A program made the translations under genes and the position numbers. DNA of 64,000 nucleotides from Thalassoglobus neptunius (GTDB lineage: Bacteria; Planctomycetota; Planctomycetia; Planctomycetales; Planctomycetaceae), in contig NZ_SIHI01000012.1 in NCBI RefSeq assembly GCF_007859735.1, positions 1 to 64,000 of the forward strand. Direction: 5' to 3'. Numbering within the stretch: position 1 is the stretch's first letter; each line of letters starts with the position of its first letter. Positions 26,928 through 35,001 of the stretch are shown one piece after another. Below the pieces are notes generated by a model, which saw only the letters and a list, made by a program, of their open reading frames with translations, had not been told where the DNA came from and did no database searches.

Positions 26928-28382
26928 ATGCAAAAACTGTCCGAAATCCTGCGCGTCTTCGTCCTTGTCGGACTTCCCGCCATGGGAGTGGTGATCGTCG
27001 ATGCTGTGGCGACATCCGGAATTGGGCTCGGGATGGTGACAATGGCCATCCTCTTATCGGCTCTGTCCGCCTGGCTTCTCATTCGCTCCAGTATCAAACA
27101 GGAACAGGAGTTCGAAACGGAATGTCGCCGACTCTCACAAACCCTCCGGTCCTTGGAAAGCGGCACGCCACCTCCAAACTCAACTGGAGAAGGCCTTTCC
27201 TCGTTTGTCCGGAACTCGAATTCCCCATCATCTTCCACGATTCAGCTCTTCCAAAAAACGAGTGATGAAGTTGTCGAATTCATGAATTCGCTTCATCAGG
27301 AGAATTCACAACTCGGGAAAAGCGACGCGAGATACCAGTCGATCCTCGAAGCAATGTCGGAAGGCGTTCTGCTCATCGATTGCGACGGAAAGATCTCCTT
27401 CGGAAACTCGTCCGCAGGAAAACTCCTCGACCGCGACTGGAAAATGATCGAAGGGCGACACCTGTGGGAAGTCGTCCGAAATACCGATCTTCAGTCAACC
27501 ATCGAAATCGCATTTGAAAGCGAAGGAATCGTTCGGCATGAGTTCGAACATCCTCGCACAAAAAGCATCATCGGCACGAGTGCCGTTCCGATTGAAGTCA
27601 ACGACGGACAGGGGCTTCTGATCGTCCTTCATGATGTCACCGAACTCCGGCGACTCGAAAAAATGCGGCGAGAGTTCGTTTCCAATGTCTCCCACGAGCT
27701 GAAAACACCACTCACAGCCATTCAGGCATACGCTGATACGCTCATCGAAGGGGGACTTGAAGACGTTGAGAACAGTCAGATGTTCGTCGAACGAATCCTC
27801 GATCAGGCGGGGCGACTTCAAACGCTGATCCAAGACATGCTTCGCCTCGCGAGAATTGAATCTCAGGCGGACGCTTTCCAGCTGCAAACCATCTCGCTTT
27901 CTGAAGTTCTCGAAAGCTGCGTCGACGCACGACAGGCCGTCGCGCGTTCAAGAAACGTCAACTTAACGTACGATCCCCCCACCGATGAAATCTCGGTCGT
28001 CGCGGATCGCGAAGGACTTCGCACAGTCTTCGACAATCTGATCAACAATGCATTGAATTACACCGCGGATCAGGGAGCAGTGAGCGTTCGCGGCTTCTGC
28101 CACGACGGAAAAGCCATCGTCGAAGTGGAAGACAACGGAATCGGGATTCCTCAGGAACATCAGTCCCGTATCTTCGAAAGGTTCTACCGCGTCGACAAAG
28201 CACGTTCACGGGGAATGGGAGGAACTGGGCTCGGACTGGCCATCGTCAAGCACTGCATGGGTGTCTTCGGAGGCGAAATCGAAGTCGAGAGCGAAACCGG
28301 TCGCGGAACACTCATCCGGATTCTGCTTCCCGTATCGGAACAATCGGCACAACTCATCGAAACCGTTAAGGGATCGACTTGA
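26928..28382 (+). CDS. phoR: PhoR-like sensor histidine kinase
   Basis: The protein is about 484 residues. Two N-terminal membrane segments (about 8-50) are followed by a linker, a PAS domain (about 120-225, from DARYQSILEAMSEGVLLID), and a HisKA domain whose phospho-acceptor His is in FVSNVSHELKTPLTAIQAYA. An HATPase domain has VADREGLRTVFDNLINNAL, VEDNGIGIPQEH and GGTGLGLAIVKH. This layout is PhoR-like. GGAGAAGG lies six bases before the ATG at 26928. No response regulator gene is adjacent, so its partner (PhoB-like) must be elsewhere. A degenerate dispersed repeat sits upstream. Confidence 0.9.
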   Translation: MQKLSEILRVFVLVGLPAMGVVIVDAVATSGIGLGMVTMAILLSALSAWLLIRSSIKQEQEFETECRRLSQTLRSLESGTPPPNSTGEGLSSFVRNSNSPSSSTIQLFQKTSDEVVEFMNSLHQENSQLGKSDARYQSILEAMSEGVLLIDCDGKISFGNSSAGKLLDRDWKMIEGRHLWEVVRNTDLQSTIEIAFESEGIVRHEFEHPRTKSIIGTSAVPIEVNDGQGLLIVLHDVTELRRLEKMRREFVSNVSHELKTPLTAIQAYADTLIEGGLEDVENSQMFVERILDQAGRLQTLIQDMLRLARIESQADAFQLQTISLSEVLESCVDARQAVARSRNVNLTYDPPTDEISVVADREGLRTVFDNLINNALNYTADQGAVSVRGFCHDGKAIVEVEDNGIGIPQEHQSRIFERFYRVDKARSRGMGGTGLGLAIVKHCMGVFGGEIEVESETGRGTLIRILLPVSEQSAQLIETVKGST

Positions 28383-28470
28383 GTCATCGATTCCGGTTTG
28401 TTGCTTTTCGGCATCAATCATTTACGGGCTAAGGTTGCGCGATCGATCAGTTCCCATCAGGAAAGTTCTC

Positions 28471-29997
28471 GTGCAACCGCGTCTCACCCCAGACCAATCT
28501 ACGTCGACATCTTCCCCGAACCTTTCGACCAATTCTGACAGCGCTAATTCTGAGAGCGCTGGGTCTCCAAGCACAATGCAGTCGTTTGTAAGTTGGCTGA
28601 AGGTCAACCGCTGGGAAGTTCTCGGATTGCTCTGCGGGATCTTCGCTGTTTACTCTCCGGTGATCCGATTCGAATTCTTAAACTGGGATGACACCTGGTA
28701 TATCATCAACAACGAACTCATCCAGTCATGGAGCTTTCAGGGGCTTTACGGCATTGCGACAGAACCAGTCGCTCGCAATTTTGCCCCGCTGACGATTTTC
28801 ACATTTCTCATTGAGCATACACTCTGGGGAATGTGGTCGGGAGGATATCACCTCACCAACCTCGCCCTTCACACGATCAATGCGGTCTTCGCTTATGCTC
28901 TCCTGCGACGCCTCACCGGAAGCTCGCTTCTCGCCTGGACGGTCAGTCTGATTTTTGCGATGCATCCGGTTCAAGTGGAAACAGTCGCCTGGGTTTCTTC
29001 CCGCAAATCACTTCTTTCCGCAACGTTTATGCTCGCAAGCTGTCTTTGTTGGCTTCGTCCCGATCGAACGTCGCGCCACGAAGGATTCGGAACTCTCTGG
29101 CTGATCCTCGGTCTCTTGAGCAAAGCGTCGGCTGTTGTCGTCCCACCAATTGTGATTGCTTACGATGTTCTCATCGCCCGGCGGTCCTTCGCGGAAAGCT
29201 TTGCGAAGCAAGTCGTTCCGATGTTCTTCTCAGTTCTACTCATTCTTGTGACAATGTCCGCCCAGACGACCATCGTCGGCGGCGTGCGCGGTCACATCGG
29301 AGCCAGCAAACTGTGGATTCTCGCGATCGATTCCACCATTCTCTGGCGTTATGTCGCGATGTCATTGTATCCGACGAATCTCTGTGTTCTTTACGATCCC
29401 GCCACGACCGGCATCGCCCACTGGATTGCCCTTTCTCTCCTCGGTTGGGGCGGCGTCGGTCTCTGGACGTACCGAATTCGCCATTCCAATCCCGTCCCCC
29501 TGTTTTGTCTGGTGACGTGGCTTCTGCTTCTCTTTCCAGTCTTGAACTTCTTCCCCATCACCACGCTGATGAATGACCGGTATCTCTATTTGCCACTGAT
29601 TCCATTCTTTGTGGGAGTCTTCAATGTTGCGGAAGTCTGCTGGACCAAGTTCCGCAGCACCGAATGGAGTTCAGCTGTTCGCCGAATCCCGAATTCAGCC
29701 ATTGCCGTGACGTTCGGCGTCGTGCTGTGTGGCCTGTATACGTTCCGCACACTCGAATATCTCAGCGTGTGGACCAATCCAGTGACGTTATGGAATTACG
29801 CGCGACAAACCACGCCAAGCCTGCCCGTGGTTCAAATCCAATGGGCCATCACATTGGAAAGCGAAGGCCGTCGCGATCTGGCAATCCAGACGCTGCAAAA
29901 AGCGATGGAACAAAACCCCGATGCGGGCGACGCGGAACGGATTCAATCGAAGATCGACCTGTGGTCTGCGCAGGAAACGACTTCTCCCGAGAGCTGA
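28471..29997 (+). CDS. TMTC-like multi-span glycosyltransferase-type protein with TPR-like tail
   Basis: The protein is about 508 residues from the GTG at 28471, which has AGGAAAG eight bases upstream; an ATG at 28576 is the alternative. An N-terminal Ser/Thr/Asn-rich segment precedes about ten membrane helices. The first luminal loop has the GT-C acidic pair in FLNWDDTWYI, and HxxNxxLHxxNAVF and HPVQVETVAWVSSRKSLLS match the TMTC/ArnT-like pattern. The C-terminal 55 residues (LESEGRRDLAIQTLQKAMEQNPDA) look like a single TPR unit. It may transfer a sugar from a lipid carrier to a secreted protein; this is family inference. Confidence 0.8.
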   Translation: MQPRLTPDQSTSTSSPNLSTNSDSANSESAGSPSTMQSFVSWLKVNRWEVLGLLCGIFAVYSPVIRFEFLNWDDTWYIINNELIQSWSFQGLYGIATEPVARNFAPLTIFTFLIEHTLWGMWSGGYHLTNLALHTINAVFAYALLRRLTGSSLLAWTVSLIFAMHPVQVETVAWVSSRKSLLSATFMLASCLCWLRPDRTSRHEGFGTLWLILGLLSKASAVVVPPIVIAYDVLIARRSFAESFAKQVVPMFFSVLLILVTMSAQTTIVGGVRGHIGASKLWILAIDSTILWRYVAMSLYPTNLCVLYDPATTGIAHWIALSLLGWGGVGLWTYRIRHSNPVPLFCLVTWLLLLFPVLNFFPITTLMNDRYLYLPLIPFFVGVFNVAEVCWTKFRSTEWSSAVRRIPNSAIAVTFGVVLCGLYTFRTLEYLSVWTNPVTLWNYARQTTPSLPVVQIQWAITLESEGRRDLAIQTLQKAMEQNPDAGDAERIQSKIDLWSAQETTSPES

Positions 29998-30098
29998 GAA
30001 TCGTCGCCGGGGCCATTCACGAAGATGCTCTTTCGCGCTGTGAAGTATTGCTCGAGGGTCACGTTTCAATCAAACGATTGAAAACCGCCTCCCGTCCT

Positions 30099-30470
30099 TC
30101 ATTGGGCGCTGCTAATGTCTTTCCGAAGCTTCATCGCTTCTCGGAGATAGACATGAACCATCTCTGATTGCTTCTTTTCGGTGTTCACATGCAGAAGGAT
30201 ACGAATCACTCGTGGAAGTGCTCCGTCCACGTTGATTTCCGAAGCACACAAGAGAGGAACTGCCCCCATTCCGATTTCCCGGGCTGATTCCGCCGGAAAG
30301 GCTGCATTCAAATCTGATGTCGTTGTGAAGATAGCTGAAACGATCTCCGAGAAATCCTGCAGATCGTTTCGCGCGATGACCTGTTCGAGAAGTTCCCACG
30401 TCGCCTGCAGAATTTCTTCCTTGGAATTTGTCTCAACTGTAATGGCGCCTCTCACCCCTCGTACGGGCAT
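30099..30470 (-). CDS. aroH: Chorismate mutase, AroH type
   Basis: This 123-residue protein follows the AroH pattern throughout: [65 protein letters not shown] and [14 protein letters not shown]. AroH trimers turn chorismate into prephenate for Phe/Tyr synthesis. The length matches the usual 117-127. It converges on the TMTC-like gene (101 bp between stop codons). Upstream is copy A of the dispersed repeat. No other aromatic pathway gene is near. Confidence 0.93.
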   Translation of the reverse strand: MPVRGVRGAITVETNSKEEILQATWELLEQVIARNDLQDFSEIVSAIFTTTSDLNAAFPAESAREIGMGAVPLLCASEINVDGALPRVIRILLHVNTEKKQSEMVHVYLREAMKLRKDISSAQ

Positions 30471-30501
30471 TACCGATTCTCTCTGACAGAAGATGAATGA
30501 C

Positions 30502-30608
30502 TTAGAGCACGTTGCTCTTTCCTGTGCACTCGCTTGCGCTGGTTCATCAGATCAAAGGCTGATTCTGCTCGTGCGAGTGAGTGCAAACCAAATCAAAAGT
30601 TGCTCTAG
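30502..30608 (-). repeat. Dispersed intergenic repeat, copy A
   Basis: This 107-bp element lies between aroH and the CYTH gene. Its reverse complement aligns without gaps to copy B (53446-53552) with about 89 identical positions by hand count, including a perfect block of about 28 bases that holds CGCAAGCGAGTGCACAGGAA. The ends carry the inverted repeat TAGAGCA / TGCTCTA, and one end has the subterminal palindrome AGAGCAACGTGCTCT. It lies in the opposite orientation to copies B and C. Confidence 0.85.
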
Positions 30609-30686
30609 AAAATGTGTCCCAACGCGGAAAATAGCGGAAGTACCCTCAAAAACTCAATGACAGTGAACAGAAACACGTCATTGAAT

Positions 30687-31148
30687 TTACTGAGGCCAGC
30701 TTTTGAACGGCATTTTGACGAGGCTGGAGTTGTGATAACGGCGGTCACCAGTCACTTCGTCCCCGAGCCAGGGAGGCTTCTCGAAAGGTTGATCTTCTGC
30801 TGTAAGTTCAATTTCAGCCACGATTAGACCAGCGTTGTCGCCAAGGAACTCGTCAACTTCCCAAAGCATTCCCTCGTAATCGACAAACCAGCGATACTTC
30901 TCGATCAACGGCCCATCACAAAGGGCCAGCATCTCTTCTGCGTCGCTCACCGGAACTTCGTACTCGAACTCCTGTCGAGTCGTGTCGTTTGTCAATGACT
31001 TAATCGTGAGCCATGCGCGATCGCCAGCGATGCGCACCCGCACAGTCCGCTCGGGATCGCGAGAAAGATACCCTTGTCGGAACGGAACAGACCGTCCAGT
31101 GCGAAAGTCTCCAGCAACCAGAAACTTACGTTCAATTTCGATGCCCAT
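30687..31148 (-). CDS. CYTH-domain protein
   Basis: This 153-residue protein begins GIEIERKFLV, the E-x-E-x-K signature of CYTH enzymes, followed by QGYLSRDPERTVRVRIAGDRAWLTIK and the acidic EYEVP...EKYR...EVDEF...AEIEL series lining the triphosphate tunnel. Members are inorganic triphosphatases, thiamine-triphosphatases or class IV adenylate cyclases; this short stand-alone form is of the general bacterial type, and a triphosphatase role is more likely than cyclase. It lies eight bases downstream of def on the same strand, so they probably share a transcript. Confidence 0.88.
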   Translation of the reverse strand: MGIEIERKFLVAGDFRTGRSVPFRQGYLSRDPERTVRVRIAGDRAWLTIKSLTNDTTRQEFEYEVPVSDAEEMLALCDGPLIEKYRWFVDYEGMLWEVDEFLGDNAGLIVAEIELTAEDQPFEKPPWLGDEVTGDRRYHNSSLVKMPFKSWPQ

Positions 31149-31156
31149 GCCGCTTG

Positions 31157-31804
31157 TTACTCGGTATCCAGTTTCGGAGGGGTCATGCGATAGACGGATG
31201 TGTCGACATATCCTGAAGGAACCCCTCCACCCGCTGCCATTTCTTTGAGGTTCTTTTCGAGCTCTTGATCCGACTGGAAATGCCCCGCCTGTTGAGCGTC
31301 TCGAAAATTGGCTTCGAATTCGGGAAGGATCAGGTCAACGTCTTCGCTGTTTGCTTCTTCACGCATTCGATCGGTGAACATCACACCATCGAGATGATCC
31401 GATTCGTGCTGCACAACTCGGGAAGGAAGCTCACTCAGATCCATAGAGAACCCTTGACCGGACAGATCGAATGCCTCGATTGTCACCTGCTCGGACCGCG
31501 TGACATCGCCATACAGCCCAGGCAGACTCAAGCACCCCTCCTCACCCACAACACTTCCGCGACGTTTTCGGATCACAGGATTGATGAAAACGAGTTCTTC
31601 ATCCGGTTCGTCAGCACGTGCTGCAAGATTGACGATAAAGAAACGAAACGGAAGCCCCACCTGATTGGCGGCCAGACCAATTCCATTCGCTTCGTACATC
31701 AACTCGAACATCCGTTGAATTGTTTTCCTCAACGAACTGTCGATCCGCTGCACGTCGACTGACTGGAATCGTAATGCTGGATGGGGGAAGTGAATGATCT
31801 CCAT
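31157..31804 (-). CDS. def: Peptide deformylase
   Basis: This 215-residue protein has all three motifs: GIGLAANQVG, EGCLSLPG (metal-binding Cys) and QHESDHLDG (HExxH metal site with the QHE start). It removes the formyl group from the N-terminal Met of new proteins. The start at 31804 (MEIIHFPHPALRF) fits the family; an upstream start at 31840 adds 12 unlikely residues. The C-terminal 40 residues beyond the catalytic domain (ANFRDAQQAGHFQSD...) are a modest extension common in planctomycetes. It is followed directly by the CYTH gene. Confidence 0.95.
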   Translation of the reverse strand: MEIIHFPHPALRFQSVDVQRIDSSLRKTIQRMFELMYEANGIGLAANQVGLPFRFFIVNLAARADEPDEELVFINPVIRKRRGSVVGEEGCLSLPGLYGDVTRSEQVTIEAFDLSGQGFSMDLSELPSRVVQHESDHLDGVMFTDRMREEANSEDVDLILPEFEANFRDAQQAGHFQSDQELEKNLKEMAAGGGVPSGYVDTSVYRMTPPKLDTE

Positions 31805-32034
31805 AGTCGACTTTGCGTTTCCCTGTGTGAAATAAGGCAATCAACCACCAGTGTTGTCAATTTCAGTGAAACGGACAAGCGGCGTGCACCGGGAATTCTG
31901 TGGTTCGTCTTATTCGACAGGCCATTTCAACAGTTGTTGCCACACCGCAGAACCGTGTTCACCACCCACCGGATGAAACTCGTTCGATACGTGTGACCAC
32001 TGCGTTTCGCCACGAGGCAACATCTTCGAAACGA

Positions 32035-32406
32035 TCAGTCCTGACCGTGCATTTCGCGCGGAGGATAACCAGCCCAGACAAGAGGTTTGGCCAGTTTGTC
32101 TGCCTGTTTCGTTTCAAGGCTTTTCAGAATCTCGAGCACTGTCCCGGTTTTGGCGAGCTGAGCTTTCAACTTCTTGAGCACATCGCCAGGAATATTGATC
32201 GAGCCAGCTCCTTCTCCGCCCTCGAGATAACTTCCCTTTTGATCGAAGACAGCCCAGTAAATGGTTCTCGGATGACGTTTCGCGCCATCCCGAGCCTTCT
32301 CTGCGCCGCCTCCCTTTACTCGTTGTCCGCTGACTGTATACAGATCACGCCGTTCAAAGATAACGGCAATGATGTTCCAGTCTTTTCCACCGAACAACCC
32401 AAACAT
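32035..32406 (-). CDS. Unknown small cytoplasmic protein
   Basis: The product is 123 residues from the ATG at 32406 (MFGLFGGKDWNIIAVIFERRD). It has a regular strand/helix pattern with a basic central GGAEKARDGAKRHPR and no signal peptide or membrane segment. I do not recognise the family. An ORF extension to 32508 exists but has poor character. It lies between def and a TPR-protein gene on the same strand and is preceded by a probable terminator at 32495-32520. Confidence 0.6.
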   Translation of the reverse strand: MFGLFGGKDWNIIAVIFERRDLYTVSGQRVKGGGAEKARDGAKRHPRTIYWAVFDQKGSYLEGGEGAGSINIPGDVLKKLKAQLAKTGTVLEILKSLETKQADKLAKPLVWAGYPPREMHGQD

Positions 32407-32494
32407 GTGACTCTCCTGCGTTCCGACGGCGCGTCGTGTCCTGACCACAATTGACGACGGTGTCAATTGACGGAACGCCATTGAAACCAAGCCA

Positions 32495-32520
32495 GCCCCC
32501 TGAGTCAATCGACAGGGGGC
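32495..32520 (-). terminator. Intrinsic terminator after the helical-repeat secreted protein gene
   Basis: GCCCCCTG (32495-32502) pairs with CAGGGGGC (32513-32520) around a 10-base loop. Plus-strand tail is GGTTTTA; minus-strand tail is TGGCTTGGTTT. Because the genes on both sides run on the minus strand, it probably stops transcription from 34418-32589. Confidence 0.6.
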
Positions 32521-32588
32521 GGTTTTACCGGGTGCGCCGTCATCGCAAGATCGATCATTTTCCGTCGGTTCGAAGCAATTGAAATGCT

Positions 32589-34418
32589 CTAGTAGCTGAT
32601 TTCCTCGACATTACGATCTGCATAGTTCACGTCATCCGTGAATGATGGGGCGTCTCCTCCGTCCGACGATTCCATGGAAACAGGTCGTGCGGTTGTGACC
32701 GTCACCGGATCATTCAAATAGGCTTCCCGCATACGGAATGCAATTTGATCATCACCGACCTGCACCGACGAAATTGTCATTGCGGAAGGACTCGAAACAG
32801 CCACAGCACCCCGGCCGAATGTTCGGTTCTGGCCGATCAATTGCACGCGGACGACTGTTGTATCCGGATAGGTGAGTGCGATTTCGACTTCCGGGGCTGG
32901 GGTATTCGAACCGAGTGGAGACCCCCAATTGACGTTTTCTGCAAATCGCAGGTCGTAAAAACCGTTTCCGGGTTGAACACTCGGATCGGCAAGCTTGGTT
33001 CCACCCTGCCGGACTTCGAAGCTCGCCAAATGGAGCTGCCATGCATATCCCACTCGGAGCGTCAACTGGTCGCGCCCGAATGAACTCTGTGGAAACGCGG
33101 CAAGTGAAGCATGAATGCTTCGCATCACGAACTCGGGAGTTCGGTCCGGTCCGACGAGAGCCGAACAACGCAGCAACACAGGCGCGGGAAGATGCGCCAC
33201 GACTCGGGGATCCTGGATCAATTTCGCCAGCTTTTCTTCATCACGAGCGAAGTAGTAAAGAGACGCCAGAAAGACATGGCTACGAGGTTCTTCAAGTCCA
33301 ACGTCCAGATTTCGCAAAATGGCATCTTCGGCCATCGCGATCTGTCCATGACGCTGGAGCACTCTCGCAGCGACAAGATTGGCTTCCCAGACATCCGGCG
33401 AATAATTCAATGCCTTCTGTGCATAGAGGACCGCTGAAGAGTCCCCTCGATAGTCTTGAATCGCTGCACAATTCGCCATTGCCGTTGCCAGCATATCGTC
33501 TTTGCGAAAGTGATCGCGACCGATTTTATCGAGGTAATCATAGGTTTCGAGCGCTTCATCGAGTTGTCCGAGTTCCTGCTGTGTGCGGCTCAGATAATAC
33601 CAGTACGGCGGATAGGCAATCATGTAAGACTTCATCCGCTGAAGAATTCGCAAACGACGTTCGGCATCTTCCTGGTTCGCTGCTTCTTCGAGGTGATCAA
33701 GATCGTCCCCACGGACCAGCCATCGATCCGGAATTTCTTTCCGCCGAGCCATTTCCCAGAAAGTATCCAGCAGCTGGTTCGACCTCTTGAGGATTCCCGC
33801 AATGCGAGACTTTTCCAGCTTCAAGAGATCCATATCTCGCTGGTAGCCCTTGCTCCGGTAGTCCCACCAGCTGTTGGCTCCGGTGCGGATCGCACTCCCG
33901 AACTGAGCGGTCGCCAATTCAGTTCCAAATGCCAAAGCATCCCAAGTCAATTGACGCCGCACGGATCGACCGTGATGGGAACTGACAAGATCTTCTTCCG
34001 TTTCCGTCAAACCGATCTGCGAAATCTCATCAAGCACGGCTGAATACAGAGAGACGACTTCTTTGTCCTCGACACGCGTCAGGTTGAGGTTGTTGAGGAT
34101 CTTGGCTTCCTCTTCCCGAAGCACTTCTTCTGTTGGATTTTTTCGAATGCGATGAAATGCTGCGCGGCAGTAGTTCAACGCGACTGCAGTTTTCAATGCT
34201 TCTTCGTTCTTGAGAGCTTCCGCGATTTCATCTTTCTCCCCCGAAAGAATTCCGGTCGGCGCTTCCACTGGAGCGGCGGTCTCGGCTTCTGTTGCAGCGA
34301 CTGGTTTCTCTGCAGAAACAGTTTCCTCGCCAGAGATGCATTCGCGAGAGAATGTCATCCCCCCTGACAAAATTATCAAAGCAAGAATGGTCGATCTCAT
34401 AGGTGTCTGATTGGTCAT
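32589..34418 (-). CDS. Secreted TPR-like protein of unknown function
   Basis: This protein of about 609 residues (from ATG 34418; ATG 34400 is close) has a signal peptide (MRSTILALIILSGGMTFSRE) and an Ala/Glu/Pro-rich linker. A helical region follows with at least three TPR-like units (LSRTQQELGQLDEALETYDYLDKIG; AVLYAQKALNYSPDVWEANLVAARVLQRHGQ), then a C-terminal beta-rich part (GNGFYDLRFAENVNWGSPLG...). A sequence like SYMIAYPPYWYYLSRTQQ starts the TPR series. It is probably periplasmic or surface-bound. The function is unknown; no neighbour gives a clue. Confidence 0.7.
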   Translation of the reverse strand: MTNQTPMRSTILALIILSGGMTFSRECISGEETVSAEKPVAATEAETAAPVEAPTGILSGEKDEIAEALKNEEALKTAVALNYCRAAFHRIRKNPTEEVLREEEAKILNNLNLTRVEDKEVVSLYSAVLDEISQIGLTETEEDLVSSHHGRSVRRQLTWDALAFGTELATAQFGSAIRTGANSWWDYRSKGYQRDMDLLKLEKSRIAGILKRSNQLLDTFWEMARRKEIPDRWLVRGDDLDHLEEAANQEDAERRLRILQRMKSYMIAYPPYWYYLSRTQQELGQLDEALETYDYLDKIGRDHFRKDDMLATAMANCAAIQDYRGDSSAVLYAQKALNYSPDVWEANLVAARVLQRHGQIAMAEDAILRNLDVGLEEPRSHVFLASLYYFARDEEKLAKLIQDPRVVAHLPAPVLLRCSALVGPDRTPEFVMRSIHASLAAFPQSSFGRDQLTLRVGYAWQLHLASFEVRQGGTKLADPSVQPGNGFYDLRFAENVNWGSPLGSNTPAPEVEIALTYPDTTVVRVQLIGQNRTFGRGAVAVSSPSAMTISSVQVGDDQIAFRMREAYLNDPVTVTTARPVSMESSDGGDAPSFTDDVNYADRNVEEISY

Positions 34419-35001
34419 AGCTCTTACTCGAATTCCAGGTTTGATTCCCTGAACCCTTCTGAGTTCCACAATACAGGTCGCCAGCAAGCAGATGTTGAGT
34501 TCTTCAGGCAGAAGCCGTGCCCAAACCATGAATTCATTGCGAAGTAGTGATTACGAAAAGCTTGAGGCCCCCGCAGAGTTTGCCCAACCTTCCTGCCCTC
34601 GTTGAACCGACAATCGCAACCGGACAAACCGGCAAGACTCGCCGGTTCGGCGTGCACCAAAACTCGCTGCACAAGACCAAAGTTGCAAAGCTTGCAACAG
34701 CAATTTGAAGGGATTTCGAAAGTTGGACAGCTCGTCCTTCACGCAACAACACCCGAATTGCTGCGAGAAGCGTTCAGGAAGAAGCTGATTCGATGCGGGA
34801 TCTCGGCAGATCTGCCGACTCTCTCGCCAATCCAGTTCGAATCACGAATGACCAGCTAGAAGCGGTCTCTTTCAGACGAATTAAGTCGTGACGGTCGCAT
34901 CCGTCACTCGCCATCAGCATGCCCGCAAACCGGCGAGACAAGCCCGTTGGCGCGTTGCCGACGGGTTTGGTTTTTCTATAGCTGGCGTCTCACTCCCGAC
35001 G
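34419..35001. other. 583-base gap with several hairpins between two minus-strand genes
   Basis: No gene was recognised. It holds AACCGGC/GCCGGTT near 34635-34655 and the hairpin series 34888-34975. The promoter of the TPR gene should be here, next to 34418. Confidence 0.5.
34888..34975 (-). terminator. Hairpin series after the GYF-kinase gene
   Basis: GTGACGG-TCGCAT-CCGTCAC (34888-34907) is followed by TCGCC...GGCGA, then CCCGTTGGC-GCGTT-GCCGACGGG (34943-34965) with the plus-strand tail TTTGGTTTTT. It lies 27-114 bases past the stop of the minus-strand kinase gene. The strongest T-run is on the plus strand, where no gene ends, so it may act both as a bidirectional terminator and as insulation. 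Confidence 0.6.

Noticed and set aside
28261-28470. Upstream extension of the TMTC-like protein (70 residues)
   Set aside because: It overlaps the PhoR-like gene in another frame; GTG at 28471 with AGGAAAG explains the start better.
32582-32592. Fourth copy of the dispersed repeat (AATGCTCTAG)
   Set aside because: Only about 14 bases match one end; the neighbouring sequence does not follow the consensus.
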